Counted from the stretch's first letter, positions 1 through 9,055 are shown. The stretch: DNA of 28,586 nucleotides from UBA7239 sp035430165 (GCA_035430165.1 DAOMGE010000037.1:1-28586), one strand, 5' to 3'. Made by a program: numbers and translations. The notes: generated by a model from the letters alone, not told the origin.

Positions 1-2
1 AT

Positions 3-3000
3 GCGCTGGTTGAAGGCACCGAGACGGTGACGGCGACGATCAGCAACAGCAGCAATGCAGCGGTGACGATCGCCACACCATCGGCTACTGCAAACATTAC
101 AGATAACGATATAGCGCCGATTGCTAATGCTGTGAGCGTCAGCGGTAACGAAGATACATTGATACCCGTCACGATTACCGGCACTGATGACGGAACGGTT
201 GTCAGTTTTAAATTATCAAGTTTGCCGACAAATGGAACGCTTTACCTCGACTCGGCAATGACATTGCTTGCTACAACTGGCACCTCTATTACTGCAACGG
301 CCAATAGTCTGACCTTGTATTTCATGCCGAATGCAGATTGGAATAGTCACATTATCGATCCACTGACCGGTTTGCCAACAGCATCGCCTGTGTTGCCGAC
401 ATTCAGCTACACAGCGACGGATAACCAGGGTTTTGTTTCAACGCCTGCGGCAGCGACGATAGATGTTTTGGCGGTAGATGATGGCTTGCCTGTGGCGAGA
501 AATGATGCTTATACAGCGTTGCTAGGTACGCCAATTATTATCAGTAAGGCGTCGTTGATGAGTAACGATACGTTGCCTGATCACGCAACTATCGTTTCTT
601 TTACCAATCCGGCAAATGGTGCATTGGTTGATTTGGGTAATGGAACCTATCAATACACACCGGGTTCAGTAGGTTCAACCACGTTTACCTACACACTCAA
701 GGATGACAACGGGGATACCAGTACAGCCACGACCAGTATCCAGATTTTCAATAGCAAGGATGATGTTGCGACTGTCAATGAATCTGCCCTGCCAAACGGT
801 AACGGCGGCGGTGTAACTGTTGCGACTGGTTTGTTGTTTACTAACGATATAAACAACACCAGTCTGACTAGTGTCACCTTTAATGGAGTCACATATAACA
901 CTGTTGTGGGTGGAAAAATTACCGTGCCTGATTCTGTTTCGGGTGCGCACGGTACGTTAGAAGTTGTTGTAGCGACAGGCGCTTATACGTATACGCTTTC
1001 GAAGGTGGCTACTAATGGCCTGCCTGCTTCAGCAACTGATACGAGTATTACTGATGTGTACAGCTATCAGGGCAACAACTCCGCAGCGGCGTTGAATGTC
1101 AGGATTCTCGATGATGCCCCTACGGCGAGTAACCAGATAGTCAATGTTCCGCTGAGTAATCCGGCTAAATACACAATCTGCGTTGTGCTGGATGTGTCTG
1201 GCAGCATGGTTGCCCGCGTGGATGCGGGAGGTATAACAACGCGTCTGGATATGGCCAAGGTGGCACTGGCTTCATTGGTCAGTGCTTATTACGAGCAGGC
1301 ATCGGATGTTATCGTCAAATTTATCACCTTCAGTACAAATGCTACTGCTATAGGAAGTTACACCACAGAATCCAGTGCTGTGGCTGCGTTAACGTCGCCA
1401 GGTGTTGTTGCGGGGGGAAGCACGAATTATCAAAGTGCCCTTGATATGGTGCGTACTGCATCCGGGCTTGGTGTAACACCCGACAATACACGCCAGAATG
1501 TGGTTTATTTCCTTTCAGACGGGCAGCCAACTACAGGTACAACAGCAACAGGATTGGCAAACTACAATACGTATCTTACAGCGAACCCTTCAGTTAGTTC
1601 TTATGCGGTGGCGATTGGCACTGGGATTGCGGATTTGACAAATCTTGATCCGATAAACAATGTTGATTCTCTCGGTGATGGCACAAAAGATGGGGCCATT
1701 GTAGTGCCGGAACTGAGTCAGTTGAGTTCGACATTGTTATCAACTATCCCTAATGCGTTTGGTGGCAATGTATTGTCCACAGCAGCAAATACGCAAAGTG
1801 TTACCTACGGAGCAGATGGTGGTTATATCAAGACCATTAATCTGATGCTCGATCGTGTGGGTGCAGACAATATTCCTGAAACCAAGGTTACGTTCACTTA
1901 TAACAAGGCAACGGATCAGATTACCAACGATGGCGGGTTGGCAGGTTTTCCGGTTTCAGGACATTTGTTAACTGTTAATGCAGCAAGTGGCTTTGTCTAC
2001 GGTGAGCTTCGCGTGGACTTTTTAACAGGTGATTACAAGTACTTCACCAAGGGAGTTGCACTGGCTGGCACACAATTCGATATGGGCTTTACGGCGATAG
2101 ACAATGATGGTGATACGGCTTCTGCTGTGCAAACCATTGTTGCTGTGAATGGAAAGCCAGTGGCGCGCGATGACAGTGATACGTTGTTCGCTAACAATAC
2201 ATTTATGGACGGTAACGTTATAACCAGTCTCGGCACAGACGGTGGATCAGCCAGTCAGATTGCTTCATTTGCTGTACAAGGCTCTGGTGTAGACACCATA
2301 GTGGATAACGCCAAAATTACCTCCATTGATTTTCATGGGGTGCACGTTGTGCTTGGAAGCTGGACCGGTTCGGTCTACACGGCAGCGAATACTGGTGCAA
2401 CCACGGGTACTGATAATACAGGTGTGGGCTATTCGTATACGGTTACCAATGGAACAGTAACCTGGACAGCAAGCACGGGTGGTTTGAAACTGGTATTTGA
2501 TGATGGCGGGTACTACAAGTACACACCTCCGACGGCGGCAGTACCGACAGTTTCACTCGGTGCTAATGTGCCTGTTGCCCTGACTAGTGCGGCAAATGTC
2601 ACTGCAGGTCATTTGACGCTTACTGCAGAAAGTTGGGGTAATCCCACCACGGTGTCTCTTACGAGCGCGGCCAACGCAGCACTTGGCAACCACCTCACTG
2701 TTTCTGGTTTGACGGCTGCTGGAAGTGCAGCACTGGCCCCTGTTTACAATGCCAATGGTGTTGGCGTAAATACGACGGCCGAATCGGCAGTGAACCAGGC
2801 GGCGATTAATGGCGCTGAAACCCTGATACTGGATTTTTCTGCTGCAAGCCATCCGAACGGGGTTGCTGACATCAGCATTACCAATACGGCAGCGAGCAGC
2901 AATTTATCCAATACAACAGGGGGAACACCCTCTCTGACTTATACCCTGTATGGTTCTACCGGAAACCTGCTGGGGACGTTGACCAGTGGCATCGAGGGTG

Positions 3001-4373
3001 GAGTCACCATGTTGCCATATTCCGGTGTTGCTTCTGTGCACATCACTGGCAGTGCTACGGCAGTGGCTATGATCAATTCCGTCAGTTTTTATGACGCCCA
3101 TACTGTATCCACGGTTGCTTATAACGCTAACGGAGTCAATGTTACGGGAGGTTCGTCGGCCAACGCGTTGCTGGACAGCCTGGAGACTTTGCATATCAAC
3201 TTTGATCATGCCAATTATGCAAATGGTGTGCAGGATGTCATTGTCACCGTTAACGCAGCAAACAGTAATTTGCTTGCATCGGCTGGTGATGCCAAGTCGT
3301 TGATTTACACAATTTATGCCACCGACGGGCATCAGCTGGCACAGTTCAGTAGCGCTAACGAAGGGGCAATCAACCTGAATACAGAGGGCTTGGCTAGTGG
3401 GACAAGGAATCTCAGCAACATCGGATCGATAGCTATTTCGGCCAATGCAGACAATACCGGTGCTGCCACAGTTGCCGCTATCACAAACATAAGCTTTACG
3501 CCGGTAAATACCAACAGCTCAGGCACTGCAGTAGCGCCAGATCATGTTACCTATACGCTTACTGATGACACCACGCCAACGCATGATTCGTCCAGTGCTA
3601 CGCTGGCGTTGAATGTGGTCGCGAACAGCATTACAGGAACCTCTGCAGACGATACGACCGTGACCATGGCATCTACCAGCGGCAACGACTACATGAACGG
3701 TCTGGCCGGTAACGACACAATTGATGGTGGTGCCGGCAGTGATATTCTGGCAGGCGACTTGGGTAATGACACATTAACTGGCGGAACGGGAGATGACTTG
3801 CTCGATGGTGGCGCGGGTGATGACAGTTTGTCTGGTGGAATCGGCAGCGATACTTTGCGGGGTAGTGACGGTAACGACACACTACACGGCGATGCAGGCA
3901 ATGATTCACTGAGTGGCGACAATGGCAATGATATTCTTTTTGGCGACGCCAATGATGATATTTTGTCGGGCGGCGCGGGTAACGACACGCTAACTGGCGG
4001 AACCGGCTCAGACACCTTTGTATGGAAGCTGAATGATCAGGGTGTAATCGGTGCTCCGGCGTTAGATACAGTGACTGACTTCAACATGGCGGAGCTGGAT
4101 AAACTGGACCTGTCGAGTCTGCTGGTGGGAGAAGACAAAAGCAATGTTGCTAACCTGGCCACATTTCTGCATTTTGCAGCCAGTGGCGTAGGCAATGCAG
4201 ATACAACGCTGACGGTTGATGTGAATGGCGGGGCTTTCCAGAATACGCAAACCATTGTCTTGCAGGGCGTAACCATACAGGCTTTGGATGGCGTTGCTGC
4301 AGGTACTCCCGGTGTGACCAATCTGGATGTTCTCACGCACCTGCTGGCAACCAACCAGTTAATCGTTGATTGA
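3..4373 (+). CDS. RTX-type giant adhesin, C-terminal part (5' partial)
   Basis: Surface or extracellular adhesin exported by a type I secretion system. The frame is open to the left edge, so the N-terminus (including any LapA-like retention module) is missing; the GTG at 27 is not a credible start. Residues below are counted from 27. Cadherin/VCBS-like modules with motifs such as TANITDND and PVARND fill about 1-360. A von Willebrand A domain spans about 383-575, with MIDAS residues D389, S391, S393, T466 and D498. A tandem repeat of about 125 residues lies at 906-1157. Twelve glycine/aspartate RTX nonapeptides at 1225-1332 should bind calcium. The last ~110 residues (TDFNMAELDKLDLSSLL onward) resemble the VCA0849-type type I secretion target domain. 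No secretion ABC transporter, membrane fusion protein or LapG/LapD is in the window. Family call is firm; the ligand is unknown. Confidence 0.93.
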   Translation, partial: ALVEGTETVTATISNSSNAAVTIATPSATANITDNDIAPIANAVSVSGNEDTLIPVTITGTDDGTVVSFKLSSLPTNGTLYLDSAMTLLATTGTSITATANSLTLYFMPNADWNSHIIDPLTGLPTASPVLPTFSYTATDNQGFVSTPAAATIDVLAVDDGLPVARNDAYTALLGTPIIISKASLMSNDTLPDHATIVSFTNPANGALVDLGNGTYQYTPGSVGSTTFTYTLKDDNGDTSTATTSIQIFNSKDDVATVNESALPNGNGGGVTVATGLLFTNDINNTSLTSVTFNGVTYNTVVGGKITVPDSVSGAHGTLEVVVATGAYTYTLSKVATNGLPASATDTSITDVYSYQGNNSAAALNVRILDDAPTASNQIVNVPLSNPAKYTICVVLDVSGSMVARVDAGGITTRLDMAKVALASLVSAYYEQASDVIVKFITFSTNATAIGSYTTESSAVAALTSPGVVAGGSTNYQSALDMVRTASGLGVTPDNTRQNVVYFLSDGQPTTGTTATGLANYNTYLTANPSVSSYAVAIGTGIADLTNLDPINNVDSLGDGTKDGAIVVPELSQLSSTLLSTIPNAFGGNVLSTAANTQSVTYGADGGYIKTINLMLDRVGADNIPETKVTFTYNKATDQITNDGGLAGFPVSGHLLTVNAASGFVYGELRVDFLTGDYKYFTKGVALAGTQFDMGFTAIDNDGDTASAVQTIVAVNGKPVARDDSDTLFANNTFMDGNVITSLGTDGGSASQIASFAVQGSGVDTIVDNAKITSIDFHGVHVVLGSWTGSVYTAANTGATTGTDNTGVGYSYTVTNGTVTWTASTGGLKLVFDDGGYYKYTPPTAAVPTVSLGANVPVALTSAANVTAGHLTLTAESWGNPTTVSLTSAANAALGNHLTVSGLTAAGSAALAPVYNANGVGVNTTAESAVNQAAINGAETLILDFSAASHPNGVADISITNTAASSNLSNTTGGTPSLTYTLYGSTGNLLGTLTSGIEGGVTMLPYSGVASVHITGSATAVAMINSVSFYDAHTVSTVAYNANGVNVTGGSSANALLDSLETLHINFDHANYANGVQDVIVTVNAANSNLLASAGDAKSLIYTIYATDGHQLAQFSSANEGAINLNTEGLASGTRNLSNIGSIAISANADNTGAATVAAITNISFTPVNTNSSGTAVAPDHVTYTLTDDTTPTHDSSSATLALNVVANSITGTSADDTTVTMASTSGNDYMNGLAGNDTIDGGAGSDILAGDLGNDTLTGGTGDDLLDGGAGDDSLSGGIGSDTLRGSDGNDTLHGDAGNDSLSGDNGNDILFGDANDDILSGGAGNDTLTGGTGSDTFVWKLNDQGVIGAPALDTVTDFNMAELDKLDLSSLLVGEDKSNVANLATFLHFAASGVGNADTTLTVDVNGGAFQNTQTIVLQGVTIQALDGVAAGTPGVTNLDVLTHLLATNQLIVD
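2742..3497 (+). repeat. Tandem ~125-residue protein repeat in the adhesin
   Basis: Two consecutive copies in the coding frame. Copy 1 (2742-3089) begins VYNANGVGV and copy 2 (3117-3497) begins AYNANGVNV. Each continues with an ETL-x-I/L-x-F strand, an NGV-x-D-V/I motif and an A-S-NL motif, and ends in a hydrophobic I-S-F or V-S-F strand. The DNA has diverged, so this is an old duplication. The fold is probably an all-beta adhesin module, but I cannot name the family. Confidence 0.75.
3699..4022 (+). repeat. Twelve RTX (GGxGxDxLx) nonapeptide repeats
   Basis: Twelve in-frame 27-base units encode GLAGNDTID, GGAGSDILA, GDLGNDTLT and so on, ending GGTGSDTFV. This is the calcium-binding parallel beta-roll typical of type I-secreted RTX proteins, which folds only in the calcium-rich exterior. 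Unit ten (GDANDDILS) is the least regular. Confidence 0.95.
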
Positions 4374-4390
4374 GGCTCTTATCCTTCTGT

Positions 4391-4436
4391 CTGCCCGGTA
4401 AATTCCCTGCTATTCGATGGGGAATTTGCCAGGCAG
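4391..4436 (+). other. Long hairpin after the adhesin gene, possible terminator without a U-tract
   Basis: Arms 4391-4407 and 4420-4436 pair over 17 positions with one C/A mismatch and one G-U wobble, around a 12-base loop. It starts 18 bases after the adhesin stop. No run of T follows, so it is not a classical intrinsic terminator. It could protect the 3' end of the adhesin mRNA or work with Rho. Confidence 0.5.
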
Positions 4437-4482
4437 GGCAAGGCGGATTTTGCCAAGTATTTGGCAAACCGCTACGAATCAG

Positions 4483-4511
4483 CTTTTGAAAAGACGTTGT
4501 TTGGCTATAAT
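4483..4511 (+). promoter_or_regulatory. Candidate promoter of the HD-domain gene
   Basis: A perfect -10 element TATAAT lies at 4506-4511. The -35 hexamer at 17-base spacing (4483-4488, cttttg) is poor; TTGAAA at 4486-4491 is better but only 14 bases away. Its position supports the ATG at 4545 rather than the upstream TTG at 4461. Confidence 0.4.
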
Positions 4512-4544
4512 CGGGCACGAGATGACGAATCTGGCAAGGAACGG

Positions 4545-5477
4545 ATGGATAGCAAAGTGGTGGAGTCTGGCAATAAGGCAGGCCAGGTCGTTGACTATGA
4601 CGTCAGCGCCACGGTGCGTATTGGTGATCCTGTTGACGTCTCCAACGCAGTAAAAGCCGCATTTACCACCATTTTCCCCGAATCAGAGTATGTCGTGCTG
4701 GAACGGGCATTCGGGGATGTTGCTTGCCTGTACCGTGGTGATCATCCCAACTATCGGGCTTGTGACACGGATTATCACGACCTGCGCCATATCCTGGATG
4801 TCACGCTGGCAGTAACCCGTTTACTTGTTGGGTATGAGCGTGTCCATGCGGGTACGGCTGATGCCCTGGGCGTTGAACGCGTACAAATGGGGATAGTGGC
4901 GGCGATTTACCATGATGTTGGCTATCTGCGCCATGTGAAGGATACGCGCCACAAGCACGGTGCTGAATACACCAAAACCCATGTGGCCCGGGGAACCCGT
5001 TTTCTGGCGGATTATCTGCCCGGTCTGGGTAAGGCGCATTGGGTGCCGCGCATGCGAGTCCTGCTCCACTACACTGGGTATGAAAAGGTGGTGCGCATGA
5101 AAAATGAACATGATCATATGCTGGGTTGTTTGTTGGGTACAGGCGACCTGATTGCGCAGATGTCGGATCGGTCCTATCTGGAACGGTGTCGTGACAGCCT
5201 GTATATGGAATTCAAGATTGGCAATGTGCCCGCCCCGAAAAGTGCATCAGGCCAGCCTTTTGAGTCGCCGTCAGAGTTACTGAACCAGACGCCGGGTTTC
5301 ATGCGCATGACGGTGGAAAGTCGACTCGACAAGTTATTCGGATCTGTCTACCGCTATGCCGAACAGTTTTTTGGCGGGGACAATCTGTACATGATAGGGC
5401 TTGAAAAAAACTGCAAGTTTCTTGAGAAGCTGCTTGAGGAAAAAAACCTTCACTATCTGCGCCGACGTATAAAGTGA
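4545..5477 (+). CDS. HD-domain metal-dependent phosphohydrolase
   Basis: Protein of 310 residues, no signal peptide or membrane segment, so probably cytoplasmic. It carries an HD-superfamily metal site: H78 and H82 in YHDLRH, then H123-D124 in AIYHDVGY, followed by a His/Lys-rich helix (RHKHGAEYT). HD proteins hydrolyse phosphate esters such as nucleotides or cyclic dinucleotides; the substrate here cannot be told, and there is no HD-GYP signature or RelA/SpoT synthetase domain. The frame extends upstream to a TTG at 4461, but ATG 4545 is chosen because AAGGA sits at 4536-4540 and a TATAAT box at 4506-4511 would lie inside the longer form. It stands alone, between the adhesin and a strong terminator. 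Confidence 0.8.
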   Translation: MDSKVVESGNKAGQVVDYDVSATVRIGDPVDVSNAVKAAFTTIFPESEYVVLERAFGDVACLYRGDHPNYRACDTDYHDLRHILDVTLAVTRLLVGYERVHAGTADALGVERVQMGIVAAIYHDVGYLRHVKDTRHKHGAEYTKTHVARGTRFLADYLPGLGKAHWVPRMRVLLHYTGYEKVVRMKNEHDHMLGCLLGTGDLIAQMSDRSYLERCRDSLYMEFKIGNVPAPKSASGQPFESPSELLNQTPGFMRMTVESRLDKLFGSVYRYAEQFFGGDNLYMIGLEKNCKFLEKLLEEKNLHYLRRRIK

Positions 5478-5485
5478 GCGTTTGA

Positions 5486-5529
5486 CTTCCAATAAAAAAG
5501 GCTGGATAACCAGCCTTTTTTATTGGAAG
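5486..5529. terminator. Bidirectional intrinsic terminator
   Basis: Perfect 20-bp inverted repeat (5486-5505 and 5510-5529) with a 4-base loop. The GC core GGCTGG/CCAGCC is flanked by A6 on one side and T6 on the other, so it works on both strands. It lies between the convergent HD-domain and DUF4124 genes. Confidence 0.95.
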
Positions 5530-5553
5530 TGCGTTTTTTGCAGTGGTGAAGTG

Positions 5554-6006
5554 CTACTTGCCCTGGCAGTTTGCACTGATAAACGATTCTGTTTCCTGCA
5601 GTTTCGCCTGACGTTGATCTTCCGACAGCCATCCATCCGATCCATCCGGGTTCATTACACGGATACGATGTTTTTCGCTCAGTGTCTGGCGTTGGGTCGT
5701 GGCTTTTTTACAATTGTTTGCCAGTTCGTCAGCTTTTTTCTTTTCCTGGTCTGCAACTTCTTTTGCATGGTCATCCTGCTTTTTCTTTTCAGCCTGACCT
5801 TCTATCGTTTTTTCTACTTCCTTGCTGGGATCATAATCGCCGGAAATACTGCCGTTTGATTTTACTTTTTCGGCTTTAACGCCGTTAGGTGGTGTTTCAG
5901 CGTAATGCGTGCCCGCTTCATCAGTCCAGCGAAAATAGTCAGCGCAGGCGGTGCTACTGATTACTGCGGCGGTGGCTATGCCGAGGATAAAGGCTATTTT
6001 TCTCAT
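5554..6006 (-). CDS. DUF4124 domain-containing periplasmic protein
   Basis: Protein of 150 residues. A Sec signal peptide covers about 1-22, with an ACA cleavage motif before D23. Residues 23-42 (DYFRWTDEAGTHYAETPP) match the DUF4124 pattern of a short beta-rich domain found in many gammaproteobacterial periplasmic proteins. A Lys/Glu-rich, probably helical stretch follows at about 60-100, with Cys98 and Cys147 perhaps forming a disulphide. The cysteine at 21 is not in a good lipobox. AGAGG lies upstream of the ATG. It sits 88 bases after ruvA and has its own candidate promoter. Biochemical role unknown. Confidence 0.8.
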   Translation of the reverse strand: MRKIAFILGIATAAVISSTACADYFRWTDEAGTHYAETPPNGVKAEKVKSNGSISGDYDPSKEVEKTIEGQAEKKKQDDHAKEVADQEKKKADELANNCKKATTQRQTLSEKHRIRVMNPDGSDGWLSEDQRQAKLQETESFISANCQGK

Positions 6007-6052
6007 CGTGTAACTGCCTCTTGAACAGGGTTGGTTTTATCCATGTGCATCG

Positions 6053-6081
6053 ATAATACGCTGAGCCTTGCAAAAGTTAAA
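6053..6081 (-). promoter_or_regulatory. Candidate promoter of the DUF4124 gene
   Basis: Reading the minus strand, TTTAAC (6081-6076) and TATTAT (6058-6053) are separated by exactly 17 bases, about 47 bases upstream of the DUF4124 start. The -10 is good (5/6) and the -35 weak. Confidence 0.4.
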
Positions 6082-6094
6082 GTGCGGGGGTGGC

Positions 6095-6718
6095 CTAGCG
6101 ATGCACCATGCTTTTAAGCGCTAGTCTGATCAAGTCTTCACTACGACCCACATCATGAGTCTTCAGGATATTACTAATAATTTTTGCTGCTTCCTGGGCT
6201 TTGTATCCCAGTGCCACCAATGCGCTCTCTGCATCTTCCTGAATCGAAGGTGCGGAATTGGGTTGTGCGGTGGCCCGGAGTGTGGACAGGGTTTCGGGCG
6301 ATGATTTGTCGGCCCATCTTCCAGCAAGGTCACGCATTTCAATCAACAGCCGTTCGGCGGTCTTGCGTCCTATACCGGGTACACGCACCAGTGTGTTGAG
6401 ATTGTTGCATTGGATGCAATGGATCAGCTCTTCAACTTCCAGTGCCGATAAAACAGCGAGTGCCATTTTGGGGCCGACACCATTCACCTTGATCAGTTCA
6501 CGAAACAGTTCGCGGGTTTGCAGGTCAACGAAGCCGTAGAGCAGCTGTGCGTCTTCGCGCACGACAAAGTGAGTGTGTAATGCGATCTCGATTCCAGTTG
6601 CGGGTAACTGATAAAAAGTTGTCATCGGCACTTGTACTTCGTAGCCAATACCGTTGACGTTCACCAGCAGAAATGGAGGTTGTTTTTCCAGCAGAATGCC
6701 GCTTACAAATCCGATCAT
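6095..6718 (-). CDS. ruvA: Holliday junction branch migration protein RuvA
   Basis: Protein of 207 residues, the usual RuvA length. RuvA binds four-way junctions as a tetramer and loads the RuvB helicase. The N-terminal OB-fold starts with the typical MIGFVSG. Two helix-hairpin-helix motifs for backbone contacts are visible at 77-87 (KVNGVGPKMAL) and 112-124 (RVPGIGRKTAERL). A linker leads to the C-terminal RuvB-binding domain (ALVALGYKAQEA region). It starts 12 bases after ruvC, so the two are surely co-transcribed. The usual downstream partner ruvB is missing; a DUF4124 gene follows instead. Confidence 0.97.
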   Translation of the reverse strand: MIGFVSGILLEKQPPFLLVNVNGIGYEVQVPMTTFYQLPATGIEIALHTHFVVREDAQLLYGFVDLQTRELFRELIKVNGVGPKMALAVLSALEVEELIHCIQCNNLNTLVRVPGIGRKTAERLLIEMRDLAGRWADKSSPETLSTLRATAQPNSAPSIQEDAESALVALGYKAQEAAKIISNILKTHDVGRSEDLIRLALKSMVHR

Positions 6719-6730
6719 GATATTTTCCCT

Positions 6731-7249
6731 CTACCGCAATCGTCCACGCCGGAATTTTCCGGCAGTGGTCATGCTGATCAGCGATTTTTGTGTGTGGGCA
6801 TGGCAGAGTGCAACGGCAAGTGCATCGGCTGCATCTTCCTGTGGATCACCCGCCAGGTGCAGTAAGGTTTTTACCATGTGTTGCACCTGTATTTTTGTGG
6901 CGCTGCCGGTGCCGACAACCGATTGTTTCACTTTGCGTGCTTCGTATTCGTGTACCGGAAGATTATTGCTGACGGCGGCAACAATGGCTGCGCCGCGTGC
7001 TTGTCCAAGTTTCAGTGCGGAGCCTGCACTTTTCGCCATGAACACATTTTCAATGGCGACTTCTTGCGGGCAGTGCTTTTGAATAATCTGGTTGATTGAA
7101 TCAAAAATAACTTTGAGTCGTTCAGGCAAATCCGTGTCTGGTATACGTATCACGCCACTGCTTACGTATTCCGATTTTGAGCCGCTGTGATGGATCACAC
7201 CAAAACCTGTGCGGCGTGATCCGGGGTCAATACCAAGAATGAGCGTCAT
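6731..7249 (-). CDS. ruvC: Crossover junction endodeoxyribonuclease RuvC
   Basis: Resolvase that cuts Holliday junctions symmetrically, acting with RuvAB. It has 172 residues, as expected. The acidic metal-binding set of the RNase H-like fold is complete: D8 in GIDPGSRRTG, E67 in VAIENVF, and D139 and D142 in EDAADALAVA. These correspond to E. coli D7, E66, D138 and D141. It lies 24 bases after aspS and 12 before ruvA. The regulator-like gene yebC, which commonly sits between aspS and ruvC, is not here. Confidence 0.97.
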   Translation of the reverse strand: MTLILGIDPGSRRTGFGVIHHSGSKSEYVSSGVIRIPDTDLPERLKVIFDSINQIIQKHCPQEVAIENVFMAKSAGSALKLGQARGAAIVAAVSNNLPVHEYEARKVKQSVVGTGSATKIQVQHMVKTLLHLAGDPQEDAADALAVALCHAHTQKSLISMTTAGKFRRGRLR

Positions 7250-7273
7250 TTGTGTGATCGCTTTACCAGTTCC

Positions 7274-9055
7274 TCAGCTCTTTTCTTCTGCTTTGGGTTT
7301 TTCACGCAGCCGGATATGCAGATCCCGCAGTTGTGCATTTTCTACCGCGCCGGGGGCATCGGTCATGATACAGGCGGCAGATTGTGTTTTCGGGAAGGCA
7401 ATGACTTCGCGAATTGATTGGGCACCCAGCATGAGCATGATGAGGCGGTCGAGGCCAAACGCCAGTCCGCCATGCGGAGGGCAGCCGTATTTCAGTGCGT
7501 CAAGCAGGAAGCCGAATTTTTCACGCTGTTCTTCCTCGCCGATGCCGAGAATCTGGAACACAGACTGCTGCATGGATTGGTCGTGAATACGGATCGAGCC
7601 GCCGCCCAGCTCTGTGCCGTTCAGCACCATGTCGTAAGCGCGTGAAAGCGCCTGTCCCGGATCGGCCAGCATCTGTTCTGTACTGCACGATGGTTGGGTA
7701 AACGGATGGTGCAGTGCGGCCCATCTGTTTTCGTCTTTTTCAAACATCGGGAAGTCTACAACCCAGAGGGGTGCCCAGTCACAGGTGTAGAGGTTGAGGT
7801 CTGCGCCAAGTTTGCAGCGCAGTGCACCGAGTGCATCACAGACAATTTTGGTTTTATCGGCGCCAAAGAAAATCACGTCACCGTTTTCTGCTTGCAGGCG
7901 GTCGAGCAAGGCTTGTCGAACAGTGTTTGGCAGGAATTTAACGATTGGCGATTGCAGGCCGTTTTCAAGATCTGCTTTGTCGTTGACCTTGATCCAGGCC
8001 AGGCCTTTCGCGCCGTAAATGCCGACGAAGTTACCGTAGTCATCAATTTGCTTGCGGGTCAGTTTTTCGCCGCCGCCGGGAACCTTCAATGCAGCAACAC
8101 GGCTATTCGGGTCGATGGCCGGGCCGGAAAACACCTTGAATTCCACATCGGCCATCAAATCGGCAACTTCGACGATTTCCAGCGGGATGCGCATGTCCGG
8201 TTTGTCACTGCCGTATTTGTGCATGGCTTCGCTATACGGCATGGTCGGGAATTCCCCGAGCTCGACCAGCAGGACTTCACGGAAAAGGTCACAGATGGTT
8301 GTTTCCGCAATGCGCATGATGTCGTTTTCATCAATAAACGAGGCTTCGATATCAATCTGGGTGAATTCGGGTTGGCGGTCAGCACGCAAGTCTTCATCGC
8401 GGAAGCACTTGGCGATCTGGTAGTAGCGATCCATGCCGGCCACCATGAGCAATTGTTTGAACAATTGCGGTGATTGCGGCAGGGCGAAGAACTTGCCTTC
8501 ATGTGTGCGGCTGGGAACCAGATAGTCGCGGGCACCTTCAGGTGTGGCGCGGGTCAGGATCGGCGTTTCAATATCCAGAAAGCCCTGTTGCTCAAGGCTG
8601 CGGCGCACAATGGAAGAGACCCTGGAGCGGAATTGCAGATTGCGTGCCATTTCCGGGCGACGCAGATCCATATAGCGATAGCGTAAACGCACGTCTTCGC
8701 CAACTTGTGAGTGGGCATCCAGCTGGAATGGAGGTGTTTCGGCGCTGTTGAGGATTTCCAGTGCGGTGGCGTAGATTTCCACTTCACCCGTCGGCATGTT
8801 GCTGTTCACAGTATTGGCTGAGCGTTCCCGCACATTGCCCGTGACTTTCAGTACAAATTCGCCGCGCACCTTGTCTGCCAGATGGAAGTATTCACCCGCA
8901 TCCGGATCAAACACGATTTGTACGATGCCCGCGCGGTCGCGGAGATCAACAAAAATGACACCGCCATGGTCGCGCCGCCGATCAGCCCAGCCACACAAGG
9001 TGATCGTCTGTCCTACATGGTTTTTATTGATTTCGCCGCAATAGTGGCTACGCAT
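7274..9055 (-). CDS. aspS: Aspartyl-tRNA synthetase
   Basis: Class II synthetase of 593 residues, normal for the bacterial type. It has an N-terminal OB anticodon-binding domain, class II motif 2 with FRDEDLRADRQPEFTQID, the bacterial GAD insertion, and motif 3 GGLAFGLDRL near the C-terminus. The frame continues upstream, but the start is MRSHYCGEIN at 9055: GGAG lies nine bases before it and the longer N-terminus overlaps fmdB. Residue H30 (RRRDHGG) matches the histidine that I recall marking the non-discriminating Pseudomonas enzyme, which also charges tRNA-Asn; this is an inference. It is second in the fmdB-aspS-ruvC-ruvA run. Confidence 0.97.
   Translation of the reverse strand: MRSHYCGEINKNHVGQTITLCGWADRRRDHGGVIFVDLRDRAGIVQIVFDPDAGEYFHLADKVRGEFVLKVTGNVRERSANTVNSNMPTGEVEIYATALEILNSAETPPFQLDAHSQVGEDVRLRYRYMDLRRPEMARNLQFRSRVSSIVRRSLEQQGFLDIETPILTRATPEGARDYLVPSRTHEGKFFALPQSPQLFKQLLMVAGMDRYYQIAKCFRDEDLRADRQPEFTQIDIEASFIDENDIMRIAETTICDLFREVLLVELGEFPTMPYSEAMHKYGSDKPDMRIPLEIVEVADLMADVEFKVFSGPAIDPNSRVAALKVPGGGEKLTRKQIDDYGNFVGIYGAKGLAWIKVNDKADLENGLQSPIVKFLPNTVRQALLDRLQAENGDVIFFGADKTKIVCDALGALRCKLGADLNLYTCDWAPLWVVDFPMFEKDENRWAALHHPFTQPSCSTEQMLADPGQALSRAYDMVLNGTELGGGSIRIHDQSMQQSVFQILGIGEEEQREKFGFLLDALKYGCPPHGGLAFGLDRLIMLMLGAQSIREVIAFPKTQSAACIMTDAPGAVENAQLRDLHIRLREKPKAEEKS

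Noticed and set aside
3689..4015. Long open frames on the minus strand across the RTX repeats
   Set aside because: They arise from the periodic GGxGxD codons; composition is Ser/Pro/Leu-biased low complexity with no family signal, and the plus-strand RTX reading is certain.
3699..4022. Regularly spaced repeats that might suggest a CRISPR array
   Set aside because: The 27-base units are degenerate, contiguous and in frame with a calcium-binding nonapeptide; there are no unique spacers and no cas genes.
7694..8473. 259-codon open frame antisense to aspS
   Set aside because: aspS is unmistakable on the other strand; the antisense product shows no recognisable motif.
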